Assembly (NCBI GenBank): GCA_002633025.1
Contig: NMRB01000803.1
Span: forward strand, 185,730-249,729
DNA: 64,000 nt
Source: Notospermus geniculatus
Lineage: Eukaryota > Nemertea > Pilidiophora > Heteronemertea > Lineidae
Direction: 5' to 3'
Below, piece by piece: positions 9,100-20,970 of the stretch. A program made the translations under genes and the position numbers. The notes below the pieces were generated by a model. It was not told the DNA's origin and did not search any database. It was given only the letters and a program-made list of their open reading frames with translations. Position 1 is the stretch's first letter. The number at the start of each line of letters is the position of its first letter.

Positions 9100-11725
9100 T
9101 CATTCCCTGTCAAAGAGGATAGGGCCAAGTAGCATTCGACGCTTAAATTTTGATGCAAACTGGCGAATTATATCAGGAATATCAACATCCACTTCACGGT
9201 GCATGTTCATGAGACACAGTCCTGACAATCGCTCGCCCCCCATTCTGTTCCTCAGGTACGTCTTCGTTCTTCTAAGACACGAAAACGAACGCTCTGCACC
9301 TGAACTACCCACTGGTAAAGTTGCGCCGATTCTTAGGAGAACGTGTACGTTTGGGAACATGTCCTCATCAGTTTCATTCAGCGAGCTTATCAAATCCTGA
9401 GGTTTGTTCTCCTTCTGTGACCATTGATGTTTCCACTCTTTAATTTCTGCTGGTAAGGATGTAGGAGTTGGAAGATCATCCTTCCAAAAGCTAAGCTTTT
9501 CACAAGCCTGGACTATCTCAGCATCTGAGAGCTTGACGACGACAGCTGGAACAAGGCAAAATATTTCGCCGCAGGTTCTGTTTTCTCCGTCAAAACGTTT
9601 CTTCATCTCTGTGATAAGATGGTCCAAAAATGGAATTTGCACATTTTTTCTGTAGTACGACTGGGGGTCGTCTGCTGGGATATTTCCTCTATGAACCTGA
9701 CGCTGGGCTACTCTCGGCATTGAAACAGATCCTCCTACTTGCTCACAGAGTGACACAGCAGTCTTGTATGTCTCCTGAAATTCAGCATCAACATTTCGTC
9801 GGAAACGCTCAAATCTCTCAAGGCAACTGTCAATCAATGAGTATGCCTTGTATGTATCAAGGTCGGATTTTTGTAACTTGGCGGCAATTCCTTTCACAAT
9901 TTCGAGAGTGTTTTTCACAGTCAAGAAAGCTACGATGAAGTTGAATGACGTCAGTGTAGCAAGTAATCCCTGCGCCTTGACGCGGGTATCGCGGTCCCAT
10001 GGAGTGTTTTCCCACTCTTCCTTGTAAAGATCCTCGTACTGCTGATCACCCGGGTTTAACATTGCTTCCAAACATAGACACACAAATTCATACAACTCAA
10101 GCAATGTGTCGTAACAGGTGTGTCTTTCCACCCAACGTGTTTTGCAGAGACCCATTAACTTCTCCTTTGAAGATGTACAGTTCCTCTTCGTAAGAACTCG
10201 TTCTAAGAACCGTTGACGCTTTCCGGAGTTGTCAAAGAAAAGGAAGATCTCATTTATCTGATCAATCATGTTTCGGACGTGGCTGGCAGTTTGCAAGACG
10301 CGGAAATCGTAAGATTAAGGGCGTGGCTCTTGCAATGCGTGTACAATGCCCTTGGCGCTAAACGCTTGATATGCCCTTGGGCCCCCGATGCCTCTGATGC
10401 CATGCATGCTGCCCCATCGTAGGACTGCCCACGACACTTCAAGACATCAATACCGTGCCTCTTCAGCGATGCAACTATTGCTGCCGCGATCTGTTCCCCA
10501 GTTGCCCTTTCCAACATGACGAAGTCGAGGAAAACCTCTTTCACAGAAAATCTTCCGTCGATTCTTTGAAGAAATCTCAAACAAACAGTCAGCACTTCTT
10601 CATTCGTGTGAGCATCGGTTAATTCATCAGCAATTGTGGCAAAAAAGCCCCATCTTTCAGGCTGGAGGTTAGCTTTCGGCGTATCTGAGTCCCAATCAAG
10701 TCTATTAATTCATTTTGTATAGTCTTTGATGTGTACTTCGCATTTTTTCTCCCAAAGTCAAGATGTTCACGTAGGACAGTGTCGTGTTTAGCAGCGTTCT
10801 CTAGTAACGCAATGAAGTTCCCACGGTTCGTTGATGGCGATGCAGTGTTGTCATCTCTGTGACCGCGTAGCGGGATATTCTGCCGACCGCACACAAGGAT
10901 GGTTTCTACCACTGATTCTAGAATATGATTATTTTGGTCAAAATGTTCCCTCTGCTTCGCTGACAGCATGTACTGCACTGAAGCCTGAGGCATTTTCGAA
11001 ACACGTTTCAGTTCAGTTCCTTGGGTCATGGCATCTTTGTGATACTGCAGATTGGCATGCTTGTCGAGTATTCCTTCCTTACCCTTGGCTTTACGGTAGT
11101 TTTGGAAGACATCCGTCACCAGTTGTCCTGGCATAACTCGAGGCTTGTCTTCCGGTGGGAATAGCACGCAATATTTGCAAAGGCCACCGCCAAGAAGAGG
11201 ACTGTATACAAGCCAAGGGAATTCCTTAAGCCAAGAATGCTGGAAACTGAGGGTGAACGTTTTATTCTTTGATTTCACTAATTGTGAAATTGTGTGAAAC
11301 TTGTAACCCTCGTCTGGCTTGAAATGATTCTCCAAATAGTCAAGTTTTTCCTGCGTAGACAGGTTCTTAACGTTCTTATGCCTAACAACCTCCCCAACAT
11401 CCACGTGCGGCAGCGATTCATCTACAGTTGCCGTCGCACAGGATGCCGGCCTAGGTGGTACTCGAACACTTGACTCAGTATCTTGGACAGACGTGACACT
11501 CGACTCGGCTACTTGGACAGACGTGGTGCTTGACTCGGCAACGTGGACAGTCGTGGCGCTTGACTCGGCTACCTGCAAATCTTGGACAGATGAGGGCTCC
11601 GCAGTTGGAATGTCCAACTGCAAAATATCTACATCAAGAGGGTTCAGTGCTGAAGTCCCTTGAACCTCCGAAGTCACTGGGGATGGAGTAGGCTCAGATT
11701 GATTACTGGAAAAGTAACGGGCCAA
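9100..11725 (-). pseudogene. hAT transposase, ZMYM/TTF zinc-finger type, frameshifted
   Basis: Three frames make one transposase of about 870 residues. Frame 1 (11725-10619) has a Ser/Thr-rich N-terminal region with repeated VAESS units, a TTF-type zinc finger (HSWLKEFPWL... then CKYCVLF), and a DUF4371-like region (RGNFIALLE). A one-base shift near 10650 moves the next frame, which carries the conserved ADELTD with the likely first catalytic Asp and then QSYDGA (10595-10266). A second shift near 10290 leads to frame 3 (10296-9100), ending in the hAT C-terminal dimerisation region with GSSGAERSFSCLRR and RNRMG. The family is the hAT group related to ZMYM1-like host proteins. No intron signals are needed to explain the shifts, so it is called dead. 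Confidence 0.9.
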
Positions 11726-11873
11726 AATATAAGCATCAGCCTGTTTTCCAAATTTTACATAGACCCATACCTGTCATACCTGTATGGTGCTTCAAGTCTC
11801 GATATGATGATCCACGGTACACTTTTGTAAGTTATAGTTTCTGCATGTAATTAAAACCATGAGTGTGAAGAGG

Positions 11874-12533
11874 CAAGATGCTATAAGAAAATCTTATCCA
11901 AACCTTTTCTTGAACAGGTCTGTAATCTTCCTGTTCTTACTGGCAGCCTCAGCCAGTCCAATGGCACGCCTCTTAGACATTTCAGGACAGTTCACGAAGC
12001 GTGTAGAATCCAGTCGCCCATCATACAGAATGATGAGCCAACAGGGAATAGAGTTTCGCCGAATCATACGGCGATGATGCTACATCGTCATCACCATGGT
12101 TAGGCCTACATCTGCAGACACGGGTGCGCGCGCTACGCCGCAAACGAGATAATGATGTTTTAAGCTATTTAAAAAATGTTATCTTTGGCCGCCGAGGGGG
12201 GTGCAAGATGCTATAAGAAAATCTTATCCAAACCTTTTCTTGAACAGGTCTGTAATCTTCCTGTTCTTACTGGCAGCCTCAGCCAGTCCGATGGCACGCC
12301 TCTTAGACATTTCAGGACAGTTCACGAAGCGTGCAGAATCCAGTCGCCCACCATACAGTATGATGAGCCAACAGGGAATAGAGTTTCGCCGAATCATACG
12401 GCGATGATGCTACATCGTCATCACCATGGTTAGGCCTACATCTGCAGACACGGGTGCGCGCGCTACGCCGCAAACGAGATAATGATGTTTTAAACTATTT
12501 AAAAAATGTTATCTTTGGCCGCCGAGGGGAGGG
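11874..12533. repeat. 330-bp tandem duplication in the hAT 5' region
   Basis: CAAGATGCTATAAG begins at 11874 and 12204; the copies differ at a handful of bases. Each ends in GGCCGCCGAGGGG. The duplication lies between the transposase start and the right inverted end, i.e. in the presumed promoter side. Confidence 0.9.
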
Positions 12534-12571
12534 GGGGGGTTCCAACCCCCAGAACCCCCCCCCCCCCCCCC

Positions 12572-12607
12572 NNNNNNNNNNNNNNNNNNNNNNNNNNNNN
12601 NNNNNNN
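12572..12607. other. Sequence gap in poly-C/poly-G tract
   Basis: 36 N bases within a C-rich run flanked by two copies of GGGTTCCAACCCCCAGAA. The gap may hide further copies of that 30-odd-bp unit. Confidence 0.95.
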
Positions 12608-12654
12608 GGGTTCCAACCCCCAGAACCCCCCCCCCCCCTCTGTATCCGCCCCTG

Positions 12655-13520
12655 TTGAGTACCAATTTGCTGAACAGATCCAACATGGATTTTTGGTCAG
12701 TCTGATCTGATGTCTGAGGTGTCTGAAATCAAGTGATGGATATTTCAATTCAGTAGCTTTATACCCCTAATTAAGATTCTTAAAATTGTTCATTGGAATT
12801 CCACTGCAATACTGATACAGACATGTATTACAAATTCAAGTGTCCATGTACAGCTAACTTCTCGCCGGTTTTAGACCCTTAAAATGCATTACCAATAGAT
12901 AGAAATATGGCACTTTTCAGCCTGATAAGCCTGTGTTCAGAATATGAGTTAATCAGTATTTGTAATAAAACGGCGTTTTCGGTGATTTTGATGGATTTGA
13001 GGCAAAATATGACATATATGTCATTTCTGTGTTACCGTGATGTCATACAATGTTTACAATGTATCTGAATGAGACAAGCAGTTTCCAGGGGCCTATAGAG
13101 AATCCCCCCCCCAAAAAAAAAATGAAATATTCAGTTATCCGTTATAAACTAAATAAGGTCTAAAAATATAATGATTCACATTTCTAGAATTCGCGAAGAT
13201 TTACTTGGATATTACCAAAATCTCTCTTAGTCCCTGGGGGACTAAGTTTACTATCAGAGTTCGCTGATAACTAGAACAGTGGTATTTGCTTGACAGCAAA
13301 TTTGGTGGTCTCCACACAGGAAAATGGAACGGAATGTTCACTTGCTGAGTGAAAGGGTAAAATTTGCTTTACATCAACGATTACTGGGTGGAGATGTCAA
13401 ATTGTGAGGTCTTTGCTCTGGCCTGCGGTAGATCTACTGTCGTGAAATGGGGCTATCCAGGGAAAACTAAACCTCCAGATGGCTCTGCTGTACTATAAGT
13501 CCTAGTGGCACTGTTTGCAA
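12655..13520. other. Gene-free stretch with dispersed repeat
   Basis: No gene seen. 12846-12990 (TGTACAGCTAACTTCTCGCC, later ATTACCAATAGATAGAAATA) is a diverged copy of 50290-50400, the inner element of the nested insertion at 49773. Confidence 0.45.
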
Positions 13521-13521
13521 C

Positions 13522-13617
13522 ATGGCAGAGTATGGAAAGTGGACTGTTCAGAAACTTAAAAATGAGTTATCAAACAGAGGAGCGTCAGTTACAGGCAGAA
13601 ACAGGCAGAAAAAGTGA
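13522..13617 (+). pseudogene. SAP-domain exon remnant
   Basis: A short frame of 31 codons opens MAEYGKWTVQKLKNELSNRG and continues ASVTGR. This is the helix-loop-helix pattern of SAP DNA-binding domains (hydrophobic-Lys-x-x-Leu, then R-G-x-x-V/T-G-R-K). A 10-bp direct duplication (CAGGCAGAAA next to GGCAGAAA) shifts the frame right after the GR; without it the reading would continue with Lys-Ser-Asp-Leu-Ile, as SAP domains do. The remainder of the gene is not seen. Probably an old 5' exon or a captured fragment. Confidence 0.5.
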
Positions 13618-13649
13618 TCTAATCATTTTCAACCTCAGATGCCTCCATC

Positions 13650-14010
13650 ATTGACGTAATCATCATATCAGACTTGATATTTTGTCCATCACTCTCTTAG
13701 TGATGGCACAAATCGGCTGCTATAACCAGTTAACACCTAGAGCAATAGAAACAAGTTCTACCCTTAGGTTTTTATACCGGTACCCTAGAAAAATGAAATG
13801 AGCTGATTATTTTTGATCCGATTGTTTTTGAGCTGATTATTTTTGATCACGAAATTTGATATTTTGAGATTACTTGCCACACTGTCAACTGATCAACATG
13901 AAACAAATCTAAATCCATGCCTGCTTATCCAAGGACAGGACTGTGGTAAAATTCTCAGCCTCATGTGTCCGGGTGATTGAGATATCATGATATTTTGATA
14001 TTTTCAAACT
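13650..14010 (-). repeat. Dispersed repeat shared with 54590-54860
   Basis: On the minus strand it reads TCACCCGGACACATGAGGCT, CCTTGGATAAGCAGGCATG and AACCTAAGGGTAGAACTTG in order. The same blocks appear in the same order at 54595, 54640 and 54800. Non-coding, mid-age copy. Confidence 0.8.
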
Positions 14011-14102
14011 TGATAACTTGCAGTAGGCCTACCGGTATTATATATAATGTAAAAGTGGCACTTATTTTGCTCTACAAGCTCCACCAATACAAATCCTGGC
14101 TG

Positions 14103-15515
14103 GGGTGATACAGCCACCAAAATCAGGACTGATACAGGATTTCAACTGTTGGACCCGTATCAGTCCAGCAAAGTCAGGACTGATACAGATTTTGACTGTT
14201 GGATGTGTCACGACACAATGTCATGATGTGGAATGTATCATGTATCATATGTCTTGTATCATGGCCTTCGACCTGTATCATCCCTCGGGCTTGTTACAAC
14301 TCATAACGTTACACCGACGCATAATGTAACACTAACGCATAACGTTACTAGTATAAACGCTGACCCATCCAACTCATAATGTTACAATCGACGCATAATG
14401 TTACACTTTTTCTGACGCATAACGTTACACGTTTTTGACGCATAATGTTACACCTGATCGTAACGGATAACGTTACACCGACTTAACGCATAATGCTACA
14501 CCACTGTTAAGTTGACCTTGACCCTGTGACCTTTGATATTAATACCCCTTTCCACCCAGTGTGTCTGATAAGATATCTATCTCGATTCACAAAGTGACCT
14601 TTCATATTAATACCCCTTTCCACCCAGTGTGTCTGATAAGATATCTATCTCGATTCCCACCCAGTGGCCAAACCTTTAAAGGCATAGTGATATGGGACAG
14701 ATGTTGAAACATATCAATTTTAGGTGTACTCCAACCACCAATGTAGCCACCAGGTGGCCATTTTGGATTTCGCATTCTGCTCCATAAGTTGATCGAGATC
14801 TTCGTCAACGAATCACTTCATATTTTAGAGGCATAGTGATATGGCTTAGAGGGTGCACCCTGTGGATTTTACATGTAGTTGCACCCCAACTTCATATATG
14901 GTCGATAGGTGCATAGAGTGATATGGGTCAGAGGGTGCAACCTACAGATTTTGGTTACACATCACCTTCCAATACTGCCGCTACTGGCCCTCTCTTATCT
15001 CGAAAACAAGTATCACATTCCCACACTTCCTTCACTTAGGGATGATGGGCTCATCACTCCTCTTGTTTCTGAACCTGCTCACAGTGATGTCCTCACGAAA
15101 AGCTATAACCCTAAAAAAGGTGAACTGTTCGTACTTGTCTCTCTTTCCCCCTCTTTCAACGTCTTGAGTTGACAGATCATAGTCAGCTGAGCGCAACACC
15201 CATGGCCTCTTGTTACAATGTCGACAGAAGCCCCAAATTGCTTATTTTACATGGGTGTAACATTATGCGTTAAGTCGGTGTAACATTATGCGTTAGGATC
15301 AGGTGTAACATTATGCGTCAAAAAAGTGTGACGTTATGCGTCAGACAACGTGTAACATTATGCGTCGATTGTAACATTATGAGTTGGATGGGTCAGCGTA
15401 TAATGTGACACCAGTAACGTTATGCGTTATTGTAACATTATGCGTCGGTGTAACGTTATGAGTTGAAACAGGGCTCCGCCCTCGGGATGATGGGGTCTCA
15501 GGCCATGATACCGGG
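14103..15515. mobile_element. Foldback element with ACGCATAAYGTTACA word arms
   Basis: The left arm (about 14255-14505) and right arm (about 15248-15515) are inverted copies. Both consist of about ten degenerate words of the type ACGCATAATGTTACAC with spacers preserved in order (TCGTAACG, CGACTTAACG, CCATCCAACTC). The outer part ATCATCCCTCGGG is also inverted. Left of it, 14103-14200 has repeated CAGGACTGATACAG units starting with GGTGATACAG, with no right-hand match seen. The centre (14510-15240) is non-coding. Confidence 0.85.
14528..14662. repeat. 68-bp tandem duplication
   Basis: GACCTTTGATATTAATACCC starts at 14528 and 14596 (second with one change); both run through TGTCTGATAAGATATCTATC. 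It lies inside the foldback centre. Confidence 0.85.
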
Positions 15516-15539
15516 ACTGATCAGCTCAGCTCATATGAT

Positions 15540-15840
15540 AACATCTATAAATATCTCTGCCCGTGGTTGAGGTAGAGACATGATATCACCCACACTTAGG
15601 TTATTGAGCATGCCCATTTCGATTATGCAATGACCTTGATGATCAGGTCAAGGTCACAAACTTGATAATTTCAAATGTCTCTGTCTGTGGTAGCAGTGGA
15701 GGTTTGATAAAACCCATATTTAAGTTATTTAGGATGCCAATTTCGATTATGTAATAACCCTGATAATCATATATATGTCAAGGTCAAGGTCAGAGGTCAA
15801 GGTCAAACTTCCCAAACAACTGATAAACAATGAAACTCAC
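15540..15840. repeat. TGACCTTGACC-type dispersed repeat
   Basis: Two diverged units contain GCCCATTTCGATTATGCAAT, AAGGTCA and TCTCTG-(C/T)CTGTGGTA. They match, in reverse orientation, the tandem units at 54333-54570. Confidence 0.7.
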
Positions 15841-16300
15841 TGAACAGAAAGTCGATATAATCTTATAGTACAGTAGAGACCCCTATTATCGAGCGGTTGA
15901 AGTATATTCTGGATAGCCCCATTGAATTGACAGCCAAACTCAAGGTGAATGCCACTATGTAACTGAGTAGCAAAGGGTTAATATTGAGTTCAGTTTCAAT
16001 GTGTGACCTGATCTACTTTTTTAGATAATATATATGTAAATGAAATGGCCAGGGCCATTGTGCTCAGCTCTGTGGTAAGTCTCCATGGTTAAATGTGAAA
16101 CTGTGACTCTCATGATGAATGTTGAAGGATCAGTACAGATACGACAAAGCTGAACACACCAAGAAGTATTTTTATAATTTTTTGATCTGATCAGTATTAT
16201 CAGTTCAATGACATAAACTCAGTTGGTGGCACCCAGGAGTACAATTTCTGAATACAAGTGTTATTTGTGAACAAACTGCTTTCCTGTCTAGGTCACAGAT
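15841..16300. other. Gene-free stretch
   Basis: No gene or clear repeat end recognised. CAAAGGGTTAATATTGAGTT near 15970 also occurs at 6769, so the stretch is at least partly dispersed repeat. Confidence 0.35.
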
Positions 16301-16744
16301 GTCAAAAATTCTACTTTTCAAGATGGCCACCTGGTGGCCACATGTGACATTCCTTGGGGCTGAAATTTTAGCAGGAATGTACAGGATACTTGCATAGATA
16401 TTTAGACAAAACTGAAACGTCATAACATTTACTACTGATGAGATATGGCCAAAGTCAATTTTTCAAGATGGCTACCTGGCAACCATCTTGAAGTCAAATC
16501 GAACCGAAATTCGGCATATAAGTAGACGGTACCAAGACACATATTTTGGCACGGTCCAAGCATCGTAGCTACCACTACCGGTATTTATGAGGTGTTGGTC
16601 GAAGTCCATTTTTCAAGATGGCTCCCTGGCAGCCATATTTGACGTCGAATCTCACTGAAATTTACTATATATTTATATGGTACCTCGATACATATTTTGA
16701 CAAGGTTAGAACATCCTACCTACTCCTATTTATAAAACTAGGCA

Positions 16745-17435
16745 ATACCCGTTCAGTGTGTGTGTGTGGGGGGGGGGGGGCATGGGGGAAATGCTTCATT
16801 CCCGTAAAATTTCATTCTCCCCGATGTAATGAATTGACGATGATCTTGAGCTTTTGTTATAGATCTGCAACACATACAAACATCCCCATCAAGAATTCCT
16901 TCATGTTGCCATTCCGCGCGATAAGGCATGTTCGATGAAATTAGCATCCACATGGTTACGGACTACCCCATTCTAAAAATTACCCGTGATGTCAACATAA
17001 TGATCTATACGGACCTACATAGGTCCGTGACAACTTTTATGCCGCAAAGATCCAGTACCGAAGCCTTCTAGCCCTAGCGGCGGTTTCGGGAACCAAAATG
17101 TGTGAGCACTTGGGGACGTAATGACGTCGTATCCGTTCGAGTGGCGTAATGACGTCATTCCGCCGCACATGACGTTGCCGACGTCACGGACGACGTGACG
17201 GCAATCTCGGTGACGTCATGACGTCAAAAGGCCTGAACAGCATTGTTATTTTCGTTAATCTCTTAATATTTCAAAAACTATAAGTGATATCAAAATTCGG
17301 GCTTCGTAAGGACACTTCCCAGGCCCGTCTGCATTTGCATACCAAGTTTGGCGGCGATCCGTTCATTAGTCTAGGAGAAAATCGCGAACAAACAAACAAA
17401 CAAACACACAAACAAACAAACTCTTGTCAAATTTT
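16745..17435 (+). mobile_element. Inserted retroposon-like sequence with (AAAC)n tail
   Basis: The block ends GAGAAAATCGCGAACAAACA with a repeated AAAC tail at 17388-17420, the style of a LINE/SINE 3' end. It interrupts the element at 16310, whose other copy (37061) is continuous here. A G-run and CA/GT microsatellite mark its left border. No coding frame survives. Confidence 0.55.
17115..17226. other. Cluster of TGACGTCA-type palindromes
   Basis: Within 112 bases ACGTCA/TGACGT cores occur about nine times, including AATGACGTCATT and GTGACGTCATGACGTCA. The pair GCCGACGTCAC...GTGACGGC can fold. The motif equals the CREB/ATF site, but here it is most likely repeat sequence inside the inserted retroposon. 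Confidence 0.5.
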
Positions 17436-18029
17436 AGTATGATGATGTGGGTCAACGTCCATTTCCCAAGATGGCTTCCTGGCGGCCATATTTGAAGTCC
17501 GATCGGGTTGAAATTTGGTGCACTTGTGCAGGGTGCCTAGATATATCTTCACACCAAATCACAACATTCTATCTCAGATAGCCATGAAATGTGCCACCAA
17601 ACTGTGAACTGTGAATTTTGAACTTTGACCTCTGTGACCTTGAAAAGTAGGCCAAATCAAAAACCCGGGATCTATGTGATGTACTCTCATCAGAGGAACC
17701 CACCATAAAAGTTTCGTGGTTCTAGCTAACAGCGTTCAGGAAATATGGCCAAAAGAAGGTTTTCACAAAGCGCCCCCTACAGGCCAGAGTGTACAAGCAG
17801 CAGCGCTAAGTTTCGGTCCAGAGATAGTTTTTACCATAGGGTACCTGTACACCAAATTTCCAGTTTGTAACCCAAGCGGTTTAGAAACGTGCCACCCCTG
17901 TTAACGACGACGGACGACGACCATGGGAGAAGCTCACCTCACAGAGGTGAGCTAAAAAGTCAAAGCAACACATTTCCTGCACTCTTTCCTAATAAGGAAA
18001 GGAATTGGTGATTTAGTAAAGCAGAATAA

Positions 18030-18290
18030 GTATATGGGTGGCAAAGGGTTAAAGTGGCGCTGACTTCCCTGACCCATCAAAATGCCTTATTGTCAAAGTC
18101 CACACATGCCAAGATCAGGAGGCAGGTAATTACAAGCAGATACGTGGTTGGCTAATCAATTTGGTCATGATTCAGATCGCCACCAGAATTTCGGTCCAAA
18201 TTGTAAACAAAGAAATAGATTACACCCCCTCCGAGGGAACAGCCATGCCAGTAGTGACGTCACGGAGTCCTCAGCAGACCTGTAATTCTG
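18030..18290. repeat. Diverged third copy of the 332-bp unit
   Basis: Shares CAAAGTCCACACATG, TTGGCTAATCAATT, TGTAAACAAA and GTGACGTCACGGAGT in the order seen at 6915-7579, with substitutions and small indels. Confidence 0.75.
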
Positions 18291-18354
18291 ATTTTCTATA
18301 TTATTGGGCTCGAGGAATACCTCATCGGCGAGCTGTGTTTTAGGCGATCAAGTC

Positions 18355-18560
18355 GCAAAATACCCGTCAAATTATTACGGATAGAACCAGTTTACGAACT
18401 TGACCTGTATTTTACATTCATTTAAACATCCTGTAAGTCTTAAAGATAATATATCACGGGTATTTTCGCGGGCCACGAAATTCATTGTTTACTTATATTT
18501 TGTTTGTTTTTGTCCAGGCTTTCTTTGATTGTCTTATGAGTAATCTGTTGGTAGCATGCC
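18355..18560. repeat. Dispersed repeat with TTTTCGCGGGCCACGAAA
   Basis: GATAATATATCACGGGTATT followed by TTCGCGGGCCACGAAA (about 18440-18480) is repeated at 51013-51050. An inverted CGCAAAATACCCGT lies at 18354, suggesting a small foldback. Confidence 0.6.
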
Positions 18561-19287
18561 CCTCTAGAAATTCTGTTGATTCCAAAAGTATTCATTTTGG
18601 TTGGTTGGCATGTCCCAAAAGTCGAAAATAACATAATGTAAACATCCATGTTTACAAACATTTAATGTAAACAATGAAGTCGTGATACATTATCTTTAAG
18701 CTGATACAAGCCTGGTGGCGTTAAGGTTCACGTAGTGAAGTTAGTGTCGAAAAAATATCGCAATTGAGGGATATTGGGGCACCATTTTAGAAATTCTGAA
18801 CTTCCACCCGACATGGCCCTAAGGATAGTTCATTGGTTTGCCACCAGAGAAGTTATGACACTACACGCAGAAGCCAGGCAGTGTTCATCCAGGAGGCGAT
18901 TACCTACACTCGACGACCGGTAGCCTGCTTTGTTCACCCAGGTGGTGAAGATCGACTCATTATTCACAGGGGAGGCAGGCAAGGCGTGTTGATTTCTAAC
19001 TAGGCCTTTCATAAGAGTTATCTACATTAATAATTCATACCTTCTTCAAAAAGCGGTTAGTTTATTGTAACCTTTCTCCCACAAAATGTATCATTTTACG
19101 CAAACAGCAAATTCGTTTGTGGTGTTGATTTGTACCTAACAATCCCGATACCCCTGCGTCTTCCAATAATAGGCTCGTCCTACCAGTGTTATTCTGCCAT
19201 GTATTGGATATCGCGAATGCACATGGCATCAAACGCAACTTTTAGGTCAACTAACGAATATTACGGTCCCAGAAGAAATCCGAGGGT
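18561..19287. other. Gene-free stretch
   Basis: No gene, exon border or repeat end that I can support. Confidence 0.35.
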
Positions 19288-20068
19288 AGTTATTATAAAG
19301 TACGGAACGGAACGGAACGGAACGGAATCGTGGTTGCAAACGGAATGTAAAATACGGACTGACCCTGAAACTGGAACGGAACAAAGTTAACTTTCATTTC
19401 ATTTCAAATGGACAGTGCCGTGCTGTTATAATGGTTCGTTCTATCATGTTTGTGGTGAGCTCAACTCTATGTAATGGTCTTGCCAATATCTTTGTTGGTG
19501 TAGTGCTTTTGTGGTGGGTTCGATTCTATTTTGGGGTTGGGGTAGGCCTAGTACTGTTGGTGATTGGTTCAGTTTTTGGGTAGCCACAAATTAGTGTAAT
19601 TGGGATAAGGCAATTCTTTAGTTGTGTGGGTTCGATTCTTTTACCGGTCACTCTGGTGGGGTAGTGCTTTAGTGGTTGGTTCGATTCTATACTATGGTTA
19701 TTGGGATGGGGTAGGCCTTCCCTACCAGAGTGACCGCCAAAACTCTAGAATCAAATCAACCACTGAAGCAATACACCGCCCCAATGGCAAAAAGGAACTC
19801 CATATTAACCCCAATGTAGAATCGAACCCACCACAAAAGCACTGCCCCAAAAAAGTAAACGGCACGACCCAAATAATCTATATATGGTATCTACAAAAAT
19901 CGAGCTTAATACCAACATGACAGAACGGACCCAACATCACAGCACTGCGCCATCCATAAGATTAGCTCTGTTCCGTTCCATTTACAGGGTCGGTCCGTCT
20001 TTTACATTCCGTTTGCAACCACGATTCCGTTCCGTTTCGTTCCGTACTTAATAACCACCCGAAATCCG
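19270..20068. mobile_element. Foldback element with GGAAC microsatellite arms
   Basis: About 19288-19386 and 19960-20065 are inverted copies: AAGTACGGAACGGAACGGAA, then CGTGGTTGCAAACGGAATGT and AAAATACGGACTGACCCTG. Inside, GTGGTGGGTTCGATTCTA (19510) and its reverse complement (19810) make a second inverted pair. No coding content. Confidence 0.85.
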
Positions 20069-20390
20069 AAGCAGCAAGTGTATATACCTACTTTTGACTT
20101 ATTAAGGTTATTAAATAAAGTTCATCTTTATCGAAGGTTATCCGAATTTATTGGCTTCCAATCTTCAGCCTCACAATGAAAGTTTCCTGCGCGAGTGCGA
20201 AGCCCTGGTTATGGTAATGTGAATAATCACCCGATGGAAGAGTGAATCGGGCAAAACCGGTATGAAAATAATGGTCACTACGTGAACCAATATCGCTTAT
20301 TTCTTGAGTTGTCGTCGAGCAGCGTTGGGTCAGTCGACTTTAAAAACGCCCTGCCGCATTGAGGTTTGCCGTCAATGTGCGCCTAGCCTA

Positions 20391-20481
20391 AAGCCTTGTT
20401 CACACTGGCGGGGCGGCGCGATGTGGTGCGATGCGTTGAAAATATGCATCGCGCCGCGCCTGCAGTGTGAACAAGGCTTTA
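20391..20481. mobile_element. Small MITE, TGTTCACAC end group
   Basis: AAGCCTTGTTCACACTGGCG... to ...AGTGTGAACAAGGCTT. Arms of about 34 bp (GGGGCGGCGCGATG against CATCGCGCCGCGCC) with a short centre. It belongs to a group sharing only the outer GTTCACAC-like bases. Confidence 0.8.
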
Positions 20482-20970
20482 TTCTTGTGGTGTACCGACC
20501 CAATTCCGAACCGCATAACCCCTACGTTCCTAATTGACTTACATCCATGAAGACGACCACGTCACCGTGCTTGCTGGTTGTCAATCGTGGTGAAACTCGT
20601 TCATTGCACCGTGGTCCTAATATATTTCCCCTGAGTCGCCAAGAGTACAGGAAGTAGGGAGACTGCAAAAACATACAAAAGGTGCCCCATAAAGAACTGG
20701 TGATAATAATTAAAATAAAGTGGCCCTCGGAGGGTTAATATGATTAACGTCGCTCTTCCCGTAATAGCTGTACTTTCGTCACAGAATGTCCCGGGAACGT
20801 ATTTGGGGGGGGGGGCCCCCCCCCCCCCCGGCCAAAAAGTTAAATACGGCCGTGGCCTAATATGGTTGGCTGATGTAACTCACAGCACGGGGCCGTTGAA
20901 CGTGATTTTGACATAACACGTATCATGCCGAACAGTTCTGTCTGGAGTTTTGTTCAATACCCAATATTAA

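Larger units (their letters stand above)
8749..12654 (-). mobile_element. hAT transposon, non-autonomous by frameshift
   Basis: Inverted ends: CAGGGGCGGATCCAGG at 8749 and, in reverse complement, CAGGGGCGGATACAGAGG ending at 12654. A full-length but frameshifted transposase lies between on the minus strand. Outside the ends are AGTTTGAG (8741-8748) and TTGAGTAC (12655-12662); they share only TTGAG out of register, so the 8-bp target duplication expected for hAT is not intact. The 5' side (right) holds a 330-bp tandem duplication, a poly-C/G tract and a gap. Confidence 0.85.
16310..17960 (+). mobile_element. Dispersed element with GAGGTGAGC terminal palindrome, plus strand copy
   Basis: Three units of 'TTTTTCAAGATGGCNNCCTGG' type (16315, 16463, 16610) are followed by GAAATTTGGTGCAC-like text and a terminal palindrome AGCTCACCTCACAGAGGTGA at 17933-17954. 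The inverted counterpart is at 37061-37880, unit for unit. 16745-17435 is an insertion that splits this copy. No reading frame is conserved between copies. Confidence 0.8.
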
